NCBI GenBank assembly: GCA_044464765.1
Contig: JBIQKZ010000005.1
Coordinates: 124,001 to 188,000, forward strand
Direction of reading: 5' to 3'
From: JBIQKZ01 sp044464765
Lineage (GTDB): Bacteria; Pseudomonadota; Gammaproteobacteria; Burkholderiales; Burkholderiaceae_B
DNA length: 64,000 nucleotides
Shown here piece by piece: positions 25,117 to 34,485 of this stretch. The notes beneath the pieces are model-generated. The model saw only the letters and a program-made list of their open reading frames with translations, searched no databases and had not been told where the DNA came from. How positions within the stretch are numbered: position 1 is the stretch's first letter; every line of letters begins with the position of its first letter. A program made the translations under genes and the position numbers.

Positions 25117-26310
25117 ATGGCTCGCTCGACTTCTTCGCATCCCGATACACGGCTCATGCATTCCGGCATTGCCGAGTTTAATGCCAAAACCGGCGCGGCT
25201 CCGGTGGCTTTGCCTTCCATGCGCACCAGCACGGTGCGTTTCGCCAGTCTGGACGACCTTGACCGGGCTACGGCGGGGCGCTTGAATGGCGAGCGGTCGG
25301 TCACCTATGGCCGTGTCGGAATGGACACGCATGCCGCGCTGGAGCAGGTGTTTTGCGACCTGGAGGGCGCCCGCCGCAGTTTTCTTGCTTCGTCGGGGCT
25401 GGGCGCTATTACTTTGGCTTTCCTGGCGCTGCTGAACGCCGGCGATCACGTCGTGGTGGCCGACTGCGCGTATGGGCCGGTGCGCTATCTGGACAAGACG
25501 GTGTTGCGGCGCATGGGGATCACGGTGACGTATTGCCGGGCAACGCCCGACGTGGTCGAACAGCACATCACGCCGGCGACGCGCCTGATTTATATCGAGT
25601 CGCCCGGATCCCTGTTATTCGAGATGCTGGATATTCCCGCCTTGGCCGCGTTGGCGCACGATCGGGGCCTGGTCCTGGCCACCGACAATACCTGGGGCGC
25701 AGGCTATATCTATCGTCCGCTGGAGCTCGGCGCCGATGTCTCCATCGTGGCGGGCACGAAGTACGTGGGGGGGCATTCCGATCTTATGCTGGGCGCCGTC
25801 ATGGCGAACGACGAAGCACTTATTCGCAAATTGAACGAAACGCACTATGGCATGGGCTATTCCATTAGCGCCGATGACGCCTGGCTGGCCTTGCGTGGCG
25901 TGCGAACGTTGCCGATTCGCCTGCGCCAGCATGCCGAGCATGCCATGCAGTTGTGCAGCTTCTTTGCTTCACGGCCCGAAACCGCACGAATTTTCCATCC
26001 CGCTTATGCCGATGATCCAGGGCATGCCCTGTGGCAGCGCGATTGCACCGGTTCCAATGGCATGTTCTCCGTGGCTTTGACTCTAAGCGACGACCAGGCG
26101 CGGCGCTTCGTCGACGCGCTGACGTTGTTCGGCATAGGGTTCTCGTGGGGTGGTTTTGAAAGCCTGGTGCAATTGGTGGAGCACAGCGCCCTGGATGTGC
26201 ACGGCTATTGGGATCGTAGACCAAACGCCGTTATCCGCTTCCATGCCGGCCTGGAGGCGCCCGCCGACCTGATTGCCGATCTGGAAAGGGCGCTGGACCA
26301 GGCGCGTTAG
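25117..26310 (+). CDS. metC: Cystathionine beta-lyase
   Basis: A 397-residue PLP enzyme of the Cys/Met metabolism family, cleaving cystathionine to homocysteine, pyruvate and ammonia. The family features are TYGRVGMDTHAALEQVFCDL, SSGLGAITLAFLALLNAGDH, ATDNTWGAGYIYRPLELGAD and the PLP lysine in VAGTKYVGGHSDLMLG. The GFSWGGFESLVQL region favours the beta-lyase branch. ATG 25117 (AGGA upstream) is chosen over a TTG ten codons earlier. It is convergent with the DsbA gene. Confidence 0.87.
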   Translation: MARSTSSHPDTRLMHSGIAEFNAKTGAAPVALPSMRTSTVRFASLDDLDRATAGRLNGERSVTYGRVGMDTHAALEQVFCDLEGARRSFLASSGLGAITLAFLALLNAGDHVVVADCAYGPVRYLDKTVLRRMGITVTYCRATPDVVEQHITPATRLIYIESPGSLLFEMLDIPALAALAHDRGLVLATDNTWGAGYIYRPLELGADVSIVAGTKYVGGHSDLMLGAVMANDEALIRKLNETHYGMGYSISADDAWLALRGVRTLPIRLRQHAEHAMQLCSFFASRPETARIFHPAYADDPGHALWQRDCTGSNGMFSVALTLSDDQARRFVDALTLFGIGFSWGGFESLVQLVEHSALDVHGYWDRRPNAVIRFHAGLEAPADLIADLERALDQAR

Positions 26311-26321
26311 CGCGCTGACCC

Positions 26322-26957
26322 TCAGGACTTGGTCAGGCCGTCCAGGATCTTCTGGGCTTCGTCGATGGTTCCCTGGTAGCTGCCTGTCATCGAAGGCGAG
26401 GTAACGTACTTGCCATCGACCGCCAGGCTGGGCGTGCCTTCAATTTCGTACTTTTGGGCCAGTTCGTTGGCGCGCGCCACTTTGGCATTGATGCCGAAAG
26501 AATTGAAGGCGGCTTCGAACTGCGCACGGTCGATGCCTTGCTCGACGGCCCAGTCGGTAATGGCCTTGGCGTCGTAAATGCGCTTACGTTGCTTGTGGAT
26601 GGCGTCGAAGACTTTGGGGTGCAGGTCCAGGCGGTCCAGCGCGTCAAGCGTGTAATACAACTTTTGCAGATCGGCCATGCTGGCGTTGAAGGCCACTGGC
26701 ACGCCGGCGAAAACGACGTTCTCGGGCAGGGTTTTGACCCAGGCCTCGACCATGGGTTCCATGGTGGCGCAATGGGGGCAGCTGTAGGCGAAGAATTCCA
26801 GGACCTGGATTTTGCCGGGGACGTCGGACGGCTGGGGCACGCTGATCGTGGTATGTTTTTGCCCGGATTGAGCGTGGGCGGCCGGCGCCAGCAAGGTGGC
26901 AACGCTTAGCGTGGCAAGTGCAAGGATGCGGGTGAGCAGGTGAGTAATGTTTGTCAT
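26322..26957 (-). CDS. dsbA: Thiol:disulfide interchange protein DsbA
   Basis: A 211-residue periplasmic oxidoreductase that introduces disulfides into exported proteins. A signal peptide ends with APAAHA; the thioredoxin-fold active site is FFAYSCPHCATMEP (CPHC) and the cis-proline loop reads EGTPSLAVDGKY. It follows argS and the SPOR gene on the same strand, a gene order known from related Burkholderiales. It would be re-oxidised by DsbB, which is not in the window. Confidence 0.92.
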   Translation of the reverse strand: MTNITHLLTRILALATLSVATLLAPAAHAQSGQKHTTISVPQPSDVPGKIQVLEFFAYSCPHCATMEPMVEAWVKTLPENVVFAGVPVAFNASMADLQKLYYTLDALDRLDLHPKVFDAIHKQRKRIYDAKAITDWAVEQGIDRAQFEAAFNSFGINAKVARANELAQKYEIEGTPSLAVDGKYVTSPSMTGSYQGTIDEAQKILDGLTKS

Positions 26958-27025
26958 GATGGGTTCCGGCAGTAATACAGGTTAACAGTGGGCGGGCCGT
27001 GGTCGTGCGCTTGGCCCATTCGTGC

Positions 27026-27739
27026 CTAAGGTCGGGATTCGGCCTTGACCACAGAGGATTCTATCTTGGCTTCGCCCAAACGCATCCGTGCGCGGTTCAT
27101 TGGGTCCAGCCCTTTGAAAGGTCCGACCCGAACGCGGTGGATGACCGAGCCGTTGGACTGGCCTTTTTCCACCCGGACGGGCAGCCCCATTAGAAGAATC
27201 TGCGCCTTGACGCCTTCCGCATCGCTTTCGGACCGGAAGGCACCGGCTTGCAGATAATACGTGGTGGATGCATCGGCTGCCTGGGGTGGCGGCGCTGGTG
27301 TGGCGGCCGCCCCGGACGAGTTGGCTTGCGGTTCAGGCTTTTGCGTGCCGGGCACGGCTGCAGGCTTGTCCGCCGGCGATCCCAAGGTGGCCAGCAAGGC
27401 GCCAATGTCATCGGACATCGAGGGCGAGGTGGGCTGGGAAGCTGGAGGCGAACCCGGGAGACCAATTGGGGGCGTGGCGGTGGGCCCGGTGGGAACGGTG
27501 CCTGCAGGGGCGTTTTTCCCGTAAAGACCGATATTTGGATCGGGGGCGTCGCGCACTGCCGGCAATAGTGTTTGGGCTGGGTCGCGGGAGGCTTTGTCGG
27601 CAAACGGCATCGGAACCTGGGTGACCAGATACGCTACGGCGGCGGCAGCGGCCACGCCCAGAGTCAGCCCGACCAGCAGGCCGTACATGGTGCCCCCCGA
27701 GGTTCGCTTGCTGGCTGTTTTGCGGCTGTTTCGTGCCAT
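27026..27739 (-). CDS. SPOR-domain membrane protein
   Basis: A 237-residue bitopic membrane protein. After a short basic N-terminus there is a single transmembrane helix (MYGLLVGLTLGVAAAAAVAY), then a proline/alanine/serine-rich linker (residues ~60-155), and a C-terminal SPOR domain (YYLQAGAFRSESDAEGVKAQ, VHRVRVGPFKGLDPMNRAR-like end) that binds denuded peptidoglycan at the division site. It lies 6 bp downstream of argS and upstream of dsbA, so it is probably co-transcribed with them. Confidence 0.9.
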   Translation of the reverse strand: MARNSRKTASKRTSGGTMYGLLVGLTLGVAAAAAVAYLVTQVPMPFADKASRDPAQTLLPAVRDAPDPNIGLYGKNAPAGTVPTGPTATPPIGLPGSPPASQPTSPSMSDDIGALLATLGSPADKPAAVPGTQKPEPQANSSGAAATPAPPPQAADASTTYYLQAGAFRSESDAEGVKAQILLMGLPVRVEKGQSNGSVIHRVRVGPFKGLDPMNRARMRLGEAKIESSVVKAESRP

Positions 27740-27745
27740 GCGGGT

Positions 27746-29428
27746 TTACATCCTTTCGGGGGCGGAAACCCCAAGCAATTGAAGGCCGCCGGCCAGCACC
27801 TGGCGGGTGGCGTGGGCGAGGCGCAAGCGGGCCATTTTAAGGGCTTGGTCGTCGACCAGCGCGCGCTCGGCGTTATACCAGGCGTGGAAGTCGGCGGCGC
27901 AGTCGCGCAGCCAGAACGCTACATGGTGCGGCGCGAGCTCTTGTGTCGCCAAGGCGATTGTATTGGGGAACTCGGCCAGGCGCTGCATTAGGGCGAATTC
28001 GGTGGGCGCGGTCAGCAGGCTGACATCGGCGGCGCCAAGCTGTTCACCCAGCCCCGACTGCGTGAGCATCGAACAGATGCGCGCGTGCGCGTACTGTATG
28101 TAGTAAACCGGGTTTTCCTCGCTTTTGGACAAGGCCAGGTCGATGTCGAAGACAAATTCGGAGTCGGCGCGCCGCTGGATCAGGAAGAAGCGCACGGCGT
28201 CCTGGCCGACCCAGTCGATCAGGTCGCGCATGGTGACGTAGCTGCCGGCGCGCTTCGATATCTTGACTTCTGCACCGTCGCGCACCACTTTGACCATCTT
28301 GTGCAAGATGTAGGCGGGGAAGTCTTTGGGAATCCCCAGGTTCAGGCCTTGCAGGCCCGCACGTACGCGGGCAATGGTGCCGTGGTGGTCGCTGCCCTGG
28401 ATATTGATGGCCCGATGAAAGCCGCGTTCCCATTTGGCGACATGGTAGGCCACGTCGGGAACGAAGTAGGTGTAGCCGCCTTCGGACTTGCGCATGACGC
28501 GGTCTTTGTCGTCGCCTGTGCCCAGCTCGGTGGTGCGCAGCCAAAGTGCGCCGCCTTCCTCGTAGGTATGGCCGGCCTTGACCAGTTCCTGTACCGTGGC
28601 TTCGACCCGCCCACTGGTGTAGAGCGAGCTTTCCAGGTAGAAGTTGTCGAACTTCAGGCCAAACGCCTGGAGGTCCAGGTCCTGTTCGCGGCGCAGGTAG
28701 GCGACCGCGAAAAGACGGATATCGTCCAGGTGGTCGACGTTGCCGCTGGCGGTGACGGAGTTGCCGTCGCTGGCTTGAACTGTGGCTTTGGTCAGGAAGT
28801 CGCGTGCGATATCAACGATGTAGTCGCCTTTGTAGCCATCGGCTGGAAATTCCGCCGCCGTAGGGTCGATTCCGCGTGCGCGCGCTTGAACACTGGTGGC
28901 CAGGTTGTCGATCTGGTTGCCTGCGTCGTTGTAGTAGAACTCGCGAGTAACGTCGTAACCCTGGGCGCTGAACAGGCGGCACAGCGAGTCGCCCAAGGCG
29001 GCCTGGCGCGCGTGTCCGACATGCAGGGGGCCGGTGGGGTTGGCTGAAACAAACTCGACCAGCACTTTCTCGTGATTGGGGGCGCGGATGCCGAAGCTGG
29101 GGCCTTCGGCCCAAATGGCTTGCAGCACGGCTTGGTGTGCGGCGGCGGTAAGACGTAGATTGATGAAGCCGGGCCCCGCGATTTCCGCCGAGGCGATCAG
29201 GGCCCGAGCGCCATCGTGAGCCATCAAGGCATCGACGATGCCTTGAGCCAGCTCGCGCGGATTCCGCTTGAGCGGACGGGCCAGCTGCATGGCAACGTTG
29301 GTGGCGATGTCGCCATGGCTGGCGACTTTGGGGCGCTCGAGCAGGATGGACGGAGCGGCCTCGGGCGCAATGTGTGCGACCGCCGTTTGAATTAGCGAAA
29401 TTAACTGTTCTTGTTGCCCGGAAAGCAT
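27746..29428 (-). CDS. argS: Arginyl-tRNA synthetase
   Basis: A 560-residue class I synthetase that charges tRNA(Arg). The N-terminal Add1 domain leads to the HIGH motif ANPTGPLHVGHARQAALGD; the KMSKS-equivalent is KISKRAGSYVTM; the C-terminal DALR anticodon domain starts near YAHARICSML and ends with the usual family close GLQLLGVSAPERM. The Met at 29428 begins the standard N-terminus (MLSGQQEQLISLIQTAVAHI); an upstream extension has no support. It heads the argS-SPOR-dsbA run. Confidence 0.96.
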   Translation of the reverse strand: MLSGQQEQLISLIQTAVAHIAPEAAPSILLERPKVASHGDIATNVAMQLARPLKRNPRELAQGIVDALMAHDGARALIASAEIAGPGFINLRLTAAAHQAVLQAIWAEGPSFGIRAPNHEKVLVEFVSANPTGPLHVGHARQAALGDSLCRLFSAQGYDVTREFYYNDAGNQIDNLATSVQARARGIDPTAAEFPADGYKGDYIVDIARDFLTKATVQASDGNSVTASGNVDHLDDIRLFAVAYLRREQDLDLQAFGLKFDNFYLESSLYTSGRVEATVQELVKAGHTYEEGGALWLRTTELGTGDDKDRVMRKSEGGYTYFVPDVAYHVAKWERGFHRAINIQGSDHHGTIARVRAGLQGLNLGIPKDFPAYILHKMVKVVRDGAEVKISKRAGSYVTMRDLIDWVGQDAVRFFLIQRRADSEFVFDIDLALSKSEENPVYYIQYAHARICSMLTQSGLGEQLGAADVSLLTAPTEFALMQRLAEFPNTIALATQELAPHHVAFWLRDCAADFHAWYNAERALVDDQALKMARLRLAHATRQVLAGGLQLLGVSAPERM

Positions 29429-29557
29429 AGAGATTAGATAGGTAGAAGAGGATTCAGTTCCCGCGGGCGGGAAACACAAATGATAGCGTGAATTCCCTTG
29501 CCATGCGCCGTGCGGCGGGCGCGGCCAAGCAATAGGCCGGCCGGCGATGCCCGTACT

Positions 29558-32500
29558 TTATGGCGGTGCGGCCTGCCAGCCAAGCTCGTCGTGCAGCCAT
29601 TGCGCATAACCATCCAGATTTACGTGCCCGACGGCGCGAGAAGATGTTTGTCGCCAGTTGTCGTAGCGGGCTATCAGGGTTTCGGTGATGTCCCTTTGCC
29701 GGCGGCCCAATCGTTCATGGTCGTCCTGGTAATCATGCTGCTTGGAGCCGTCGGCGTCGTCGATGCGGCGATCGCCGTTCTGTATCGTGCGAGCCAGCGA
29801 TGAACGGTCATCGTGCAGTATCGGCTGCGATACTTCTGCCTGTTCCGGGTTGCTCGTACCGAACTGCAGCGATGCGGCGCGCGCCTGCCAGATCATCCAG
29901 TTGAGCGTGACGTCGGACAAGTCGCCGCGCGTGTTGTTGTGCTGAACTTCGCTGTAGGCGACCCCGCCGCCGATATCCGTGTGTGCGCCAATGAAAGGCG
30001 CTTCGACGATATTGGGCACGGCGCTGTCGGCGACCGAGCTCAAGGGAAACAGCCAGCGTCGTTCATGCAAGGCGACCGCGTGCGCCACCCAACCCCAGGC
30101 CCCTGCGATGGTCAGGTCGTAGTGGGTGTTCTGCGCGCCGGCCAGCCCGAATTGCGCCACGGTGTCGAACAGGCCCATGAAGCGCAGGTCGACGCAGGCC
30201 GTCACGAGCCCGCGCATGGGGTCGTTGAATGAAAATCGCCCATTGGTAGTGTGCAGGTTGACCTGGTTGCCAAAATGCCGTGCCAGGGCGGCCCCGCGCG
30301 AAAAACCAATGATGTCGATAGGCACCGTATCGTCCAGGGCCGCGCTGGGGGCGGCAGCCAGCGCATCCAGGAGGGACTGCCATTGAGTGTCCAGGATGTC
30401 CGGCGCGGTATGGGCGGTCACCGCATCCCAGTCGAGGTGATAGGGGTTGCCCGGACCTGGGTGGTAGAACACGGGGCCGTCCAGATAGCGCTGGCTGAGT
30501 TTCCAGACGTTGCTTTGGGTTTCGGCGCTGTTGCGGGTGCCGTCAAAGGCAAATAGCAGCAAGCCGTTGGGGTCGATGTATTGACGAGGTTGTTGTCCGG
30601 CGTACCCTAGCGCCTGGCTGCCAGGCAACGGACCAAGCGGATCGGGCTCGAGGTAATGACCCCATTGGGGCAGGTAGGTGCGCAACAGGTTGTCGTGCCA
30701 GCCTGTGCTGTCGTCGTGAAACTGGCCGGGCAGCCGCAGATTAAGCGTCAAGTCGCCCGCGACCCGCACGGCTTGGCCGGTTGGGGAATAGCTGCCCAGC
30801 CACCGGATGCTCCTGCCGGCGTCGGTAACGAGCCGGGGAGCGCCGATCAAGTCGGCATGAACCGCGTACAGAATGCCTTGCGGATGCTCATCGGTGTAGT
30901 CGATCAATCCGACGGGCACATGATGGGCATGGATGTAGCGCCGGGTGACGAGGCGCGGTGTTTTCTGGGTGGTAGGTGGGTACTTCGCCCTGGCGGGTTC
31001 GGCGTCCAAGGAGGCCTGTGTTTTTACATCGGGGGCTGGGTTAAGAGCCACGCGGCTTTCAGCCACCAACCGGTTCCCAAGGTAGAAGAACTGATAATGA
31101 TCTTCGGTGGTCTGGACGGCGATACGGTGGCCGAAGGCATTGTGGCGATAGTGGTCGTTGATGACTGTGGCGCCGTTGGCGTCGGTCTGGCTTACGGCGG
31201 TCAGTCGGCGGTTGGGCCCGTAATGCAGGCTTCGCCCGGACACGGCGATGGGCAGACCGCTTGCGTCGCGCTGCACGGCGGGCCGGTGTGTGCGGTCTGC
31301 GATGCGTGTGGCAACCAATGAGCCGTCGTGCCGCCACGCGCGCCGCATCGACGATGAAGCCGTCGGGCGATGTGGCGCCGTTAAGTCATGCCGCCATACG
31401 CTTCGTGTCGAAGAGGGCTCGGGCTCGGCGTGTGAGACAAGTTGTTCTTCCACGCTTAGGCGGGAATGCGGGTCGTAGGCGTAGCGCCAGGTTTCGCGAT
31501 GGCCGGCTTTGGGCAAATGATGCGTTTCTTGTTCCACCCGGTGCTGGGCGTCAGGCGCTTGCCAGTGTTCCCAAAGAGGCGTTGTGCCGTCGTGTACGGC
31601 CAACAGATTGGTTCGGCCCTGTGTGGATACGGTGCGTAGCCACAGGCCGTTGCCGTAGCGGTAGCCGGGCAGGTTGGGGATGCTGTTGATGACCGGCTGC
31701 CGGTTTCCCTGCGCGTTCTCCCAGTGGATGGCCAGAAGGCGGTGGCCGCTTCCCCAGCGGTAGTGCAGCACACCGCCTTCCGGTAGGTGGTGCCGGACCA
31801 AGCGGTGCTGTCCGTCGTACTCGAATTTTTCCGTATAGCGGATTGCAGGCCATCCGGGTGCGGCGGGGCGTTCGATCGTACGCCGTTCGAGCCGCTCGAG
31901 CGCGTCGTAGGTGCGCACTTCGGATTCGTAAGGGTGGGCAATGCCTGTAAGAAGTGTGTTTTTCCAGTGCAGCCGGGTGGTTTGGCTGCTTTTGCGGTTG
32001 GCTGCGATAAGCCGTATAGGCCTGCCGACGGCGTCGTATTCGTAATGCCATTCGTCGTTATTGGCAAAGCGGCGTTGCGCGAGCCGGCCGTGGGGCGTGT
32101 AGCGGGTGGTTTCCAGGCCGGTCAGTGATGTTTCCCAGCCAGTGCGCAGGCCTTGCGGGTTGTAATGCAGGCTAAGCCCTGGCCAGCCGTGGCCGGGTGC
32201 GGGCGTCAGGCGTTTCAGGGCGCCGTTGGGGTGGCGTTGCAGGCGGTGGCCGTTCATGGTGGCCAGGCGGCCGGTTGTCGTATCGTAACTGGCTTGGCTG
32301 CCGGGTGGGGCGCAGCCGGGGCAGGGTTGGCCCTGGACCTTCAGCACCGCATGACGGCCCGCCTGCAGACCGATCTCGACGCGGGTCACCAGGCCTTGTG
32401 CGTTATGGATTTCCGTGACGCCGCGTTGTTCCGGCGCGGCGGCGCGTATGTAGTGCACTTGATAATGCGTTTCGGGGCGTCGTGGGCCGATGTGGAAGGC

Positions 32501-33469
32501 GCTGACCTTGCCTTCGGCGTTGTAAGACCAACTGCCGGTTCGCACGGTTTGGGTTTTATCCGCCGTGTGCAGCTCTATGCCGGTCAGGTGATAGGGGTTG
32601 CCTGACTGGTGGGTTTCTTCGTAAAGGTAACGTCGTTGCATGCCATCGGGTCGGGTGACGGCGGTCAGGCGTAAGGCGTTGCTAGGGAGGGAAAGGTTGC
32701 GTTTGGAGTTTGCCGTTGTCGGTGCCGGCTGGGCGGGGCTGGCCGGCGCGGGAATGGATTCGTAGTAATACTGGAAGCGTCCGGCGTGGGTATCGATGTG
32801 CCGGACGTAGGGCTGTGAGTTGATGATTTGGTAGGAAAAATGCAGAGGTGGGGCGTTGTTGGTGTGGATGCGGTCGATCTGGCCTTGTAGCTTGCCGGTT
32901 TCATGGCGTTGGATGGTCACGGCGCCGGTCTGGGCACTGTGGATGCCGGCCAGGCGACCCTGGGGGTCGAAGCGCAGCTCCTGACCATTGGGCCAGCGCC
33001 AGAGCCACCCGGTGTCTTCGTGTATGAGAACGCCGTTGGCGGTGGGCGTTGTATTTCGTGTGTCTGCGGGGTCGCGCCGGAAGATAATGCGGCTGCCATC
33101 GGCTTGCACAATCTGGAGGGTGGAGCCGATGGGGTGCAGGCGGGTGTCGTAGGAGGAAACCCAGCCGTATCCGAAGGCGGACCGGCGTCTGTCCATGGCG
33201 TTATAGTGGCGGCTTAATTCCAGCAGGGGGGCGGCGCTGGTTGCGGGAAGGTCGATGTCATGCTGGTGCTTGTTGCCGGTGGCCAGGTTGATGGGGTTGC
33301 CTGCGCCGAGGTTCAGGCTGGGCTCCAGTGCGCCTTGGGTGGCGATGCCTCCGTAGCCGCAGGGCTGTCCGGTAAGGGGCGGGTTGCAGGTGCCCTGGGC
33401 ATAGGTTTGCAAGGCGGTCAGGTTAAGTAGTGTCCAAAGGATCAGGGCGGTCCGGGAGCAGCGTATCAT
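29558..33469 (-). CDS. Secreted Rhs-repeat protein with C-terminal Tle1-like lipase domain
   Basis: A 1303-residue polymorphic-toxin-like protein. It has a Sec signal peptide (ILWTLLNLTALQTYAQG), a DUF6531-type segment (GAGNPINLATGNKHQHDIDL), many YD/Rhs repeats through about residue 850, and the Rhs core end YLPQWGHYLEPDPLGPLPGS followed by QPRQYIDPNGL. After that, about 330 residues form an alpha/beta-hydrolase related to Tle1/DUF2235 phospholipases: LFAFDGTRNSAETQSNVW, nucleophile IIGFSRGAALARHFG, FMGLFDTVAQFG and FIGAHTDIGGGVAYSE. The toxin would act on lipids of a target cell. No immunity-like gene follows: argS is next. Type VI delivery is not indicated because of the signal peptide. 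Confidence 0.85.
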   Translation of the reverse strand: MIRCSRTALILWTLLNLTALQTYAQGTCNPPLTGQPCGYGGIATQGALEPSLNLGAGNPINLATGNKHQHDIDLPATSAAPLLELSRHYNAMDRRRSAFGYGWVSSYDTRLHPIGSTLQIVQADGSRIIFRRDPADTRNTTPTANGVLIHEDTGWLWRWPNGQELRFDPQGRLAGIHSAQTGAVTIQRHETGKLQGQIDRIHTNNAPPLHFSYQIINSQPYVRHIDTHAGRFQYYYESIPAPASPAQPAPTTANSKRNLSLPSNALRLTAVTRPDGMQRRYLYEETHQSGNPYHLTGIELHTADKTQTVRTGSWSYNAEGKVSAFHIGPRRPETHYQVHYIRAAAPEQRGVTEIHNAQGLVTRVEIGLQAGRHAVLKVQGQPCPGCAPPGSQASYDTTTGRLATMNGHRLQRHPNGALKRLTPAPGHGWPGLSLHYNPQGLRTGWETSLTGLETTRYTPHGRLAQRRFANNDEWHYEYDAVGRPIRLIAANRKSSQTTRLHWKNTLLTGIAHPYESEVRTYDALERLERRTIERPAAPGWPAIRYTEKFEYDGQHRLVRHHLPEGGVLHYRWGSGHRLLAIHWENAQGNRQPVINSIPNLPGYRYGNGLWLRTVSTQGRTNLLAVHDGTTPLWEHWQAPDAQHRVEQETHHLPKAGHRETWRYAYDPHSRLSVEEQLVSHAEPEPSSTRSVWRHDLTAPHRPTASSSMRRAWRHDGSLVATRIADRTHRPAVQRDASGLPIAVSGRSLHYGPNRRLTAVSQTDANGATVINDHYRHNAFGHRIAVQTTEDHYQFFYLGNRLVAESRVALNPAPDVKTQASLDAEPARAKYPPTTQKTPRLVTRRYIHAHHVPVGLIDYTDEHPQGILYAVHADLIGAPRLVTDAGRSIRWLGSYSPTGQAVRVAGDLTLNLRLPGQFHDDSTGWHDNLLRTYLPQWGHYLEPDPLGPLPGSQALGYAGQQPRQYIDPNGLLLFAFDGTRNSAETQSNVWKLSQRYLDGPVFYHPGPGNPYHLDWDAVTAHTAPDILDTQWQSLLDALAAAPSAALDDTVPIDIIGFSRGAALARHFGNQVNLHTTNGRFSFNDPMRGLVTACVDLRFMGLFDTVAQFGLAGAQNTHYDLTIAGAWGWVAHAVALHERRWLFPLSSVADSAVPNIVEAPFIGAHTDIGGGVAYSEVQHNNTRGDLSDVTLNWMIWQARAASLQFGTSNPEQAEVSQPILHDDRSSLARTIQNGDRRIDDADGSKQHDYQDDHERLGRRQRDITETLIARYDNWRQTSSRAVGHVNLDGYAQWLHDELGWQAAPP

Positions 33470-33565
33470 GGTCGTTTCCGATTGTTTTTGAAACGTTGAT
33501 GATGCCGCTTGGCAGATGAAAAGAGTTCAGGTAGTGTATGAATTCGTCTACTGAGGGAAACCGCA

Positions 33566-33910
33566 ATGTTAGTTCTCTTTCATTCCAAGCCGGCCGCCGA
33601 AGTCTTGATGTTCGCCGAGCATGCTTTGCCCATTTTGCGTGCCGCCGGCAAGCCCTACACAGACACTCTTCCCGAACGTGGTGTTATTACGCGTGATCAA
33701 TTGGCCGAGGCGATTGCTGGTATCGAGCAGGCGATCGAGGGCAACCACGAGGCTGAGTTCTCCGAAAGCGATGATGATAACGATGCGAAAGAGCATCCCA
33801 TTTCGCGGCCGGTTTCGTTCAAGCAGCGGGCGTTTCCGTTATTGGCCATGCTGCGCCTGGCGCGGGAACATCAGGCGGATGTCACCTGGGAGCCTGCGCC
33901 GGTTTGGTGA
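33566..33910 (+). CDS. DUF1840 family protein
   Basis: A 114-residue betaproteobacterial protein of DUF1840: it begins MLVLFHSKPAAEVLMFAEHA, has RGVITRDQLAEAIAGIEQAI in the middle, and closes with the conserved RPVSFKQRAFPLLAMLRLAR. Cytoplasmic, no signal peptide; function unknown. It is divergent from the Rhs gene and followed by the structured repeats. Confidence 0.85.
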   Translation: MLVLFHSKPAAEVLMFAEHALPILRAAGKPYTDTLPERGVITRDQLAEAIAGIEQAIEGNHEAEFSESDDDNDAKEHPISRPVSFKQRAFPLLAMLRLAREHQADVTWEPAPVW

Positions 33911-33951
33911 TGTTTTTCGTTCTTGGCGGCTAGGCTTGGGTGCTTAAGGCC

Positions 33952-34150
33952 GTTGTGCGGGGCGGGGATTCGCCGGTTGGCACGGCGTGCTTCTTCCGCG
34001 CCTGCGTCGTGCGGTCGGGCGGCCCAAGAACTCGCCCTCGCCGCCGTTGGCGACTCGTGGCTCAAACAGCTTGGGCCGAAAGCCCCCGTCCGCCCTTCCT
34101 GGTCACGGCGCACGCCTTACGCCAATCGGCGAATCCCCACCCCGCACAAC
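33952..34150 (+). repeat. Structured repeat R1 (family of three)
   Basis: A 199-bp element with terminal inverted arms GTTGTGCGGGG.../...CCCCGCACAAC (33952-33981 and 34121-34150, 28 of 30 pairs). Nested inside are GGCGTGC/GCACGCC, the inner stem GGCCCAAG/CTTGGGCC (34021-34028, 34070-34077), an apical hairpin CGCC-GTT-GGCG and the conserved unpaired AACTCGCCCTCGCCGC. Same family as 34236-34432 and 55795-55981, whose stems differ in sequence but pair. It lies between the convergent DUF1840 and leuA genes. Confidence 0.85.
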
Positions 34151-34235
34151 TGTGTTTGAGCTGCCGAACTCGTCGTATTTCTAAAGTTGCCTTGGTGGGA
34201 ATGACCTAACCCGGCCCCTGCAACCCTTGCACGAA

Positions 34236-34432
34236 TCGTTTTGCGAGGTGGTATGTGTGGGGCGGTGTAAGGCATGCGCCGCGCCGACGAGTGGGAACGG
34301 GGGGTGTCGACCTAAGCTGTCGAGTTCCGAGCCGCGTAGCGGCGAGGGCGAGTTCTTAGGTCGCCCGTTCCTGCGTGGGAGGCGCGGAAAAAGCATGCCG
34401 TGCCGCCCCACACATACCACCTCGCAAAGCGA
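34236..34432 (-). repeat. Structured repeat R2 (inverted copy)
   Basis: A 197-bp copy in the opposite orientation to R1, 85 bp away. Terminal arms span 34236-34265 and 34403-34432 (29 of 30 pairs, TTTGCGAGGTGGTATGTGTG region). The inner stem reads GACCTAAG/CTTAGGTC (34309-34316, 34355-34362), and the apical hairpin GCCGC-TAC-GCGGC. The core matches R1 while both stems carry compensated changes. Confidence 0.85.
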
Positions 34433-34485
34433 TGGCCCCCCAAGATACTGCAGGTCTAAACCATCACAGATTTAGACCCGACCGA

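Noticed and set aside
29558..33469. Rhs gene considered as part of a type VI secretion island
   Set aside because: No VgrG, PAAR, adaptor or structural T6SS gene lies in the window and the protein has a Sec signal peptide.
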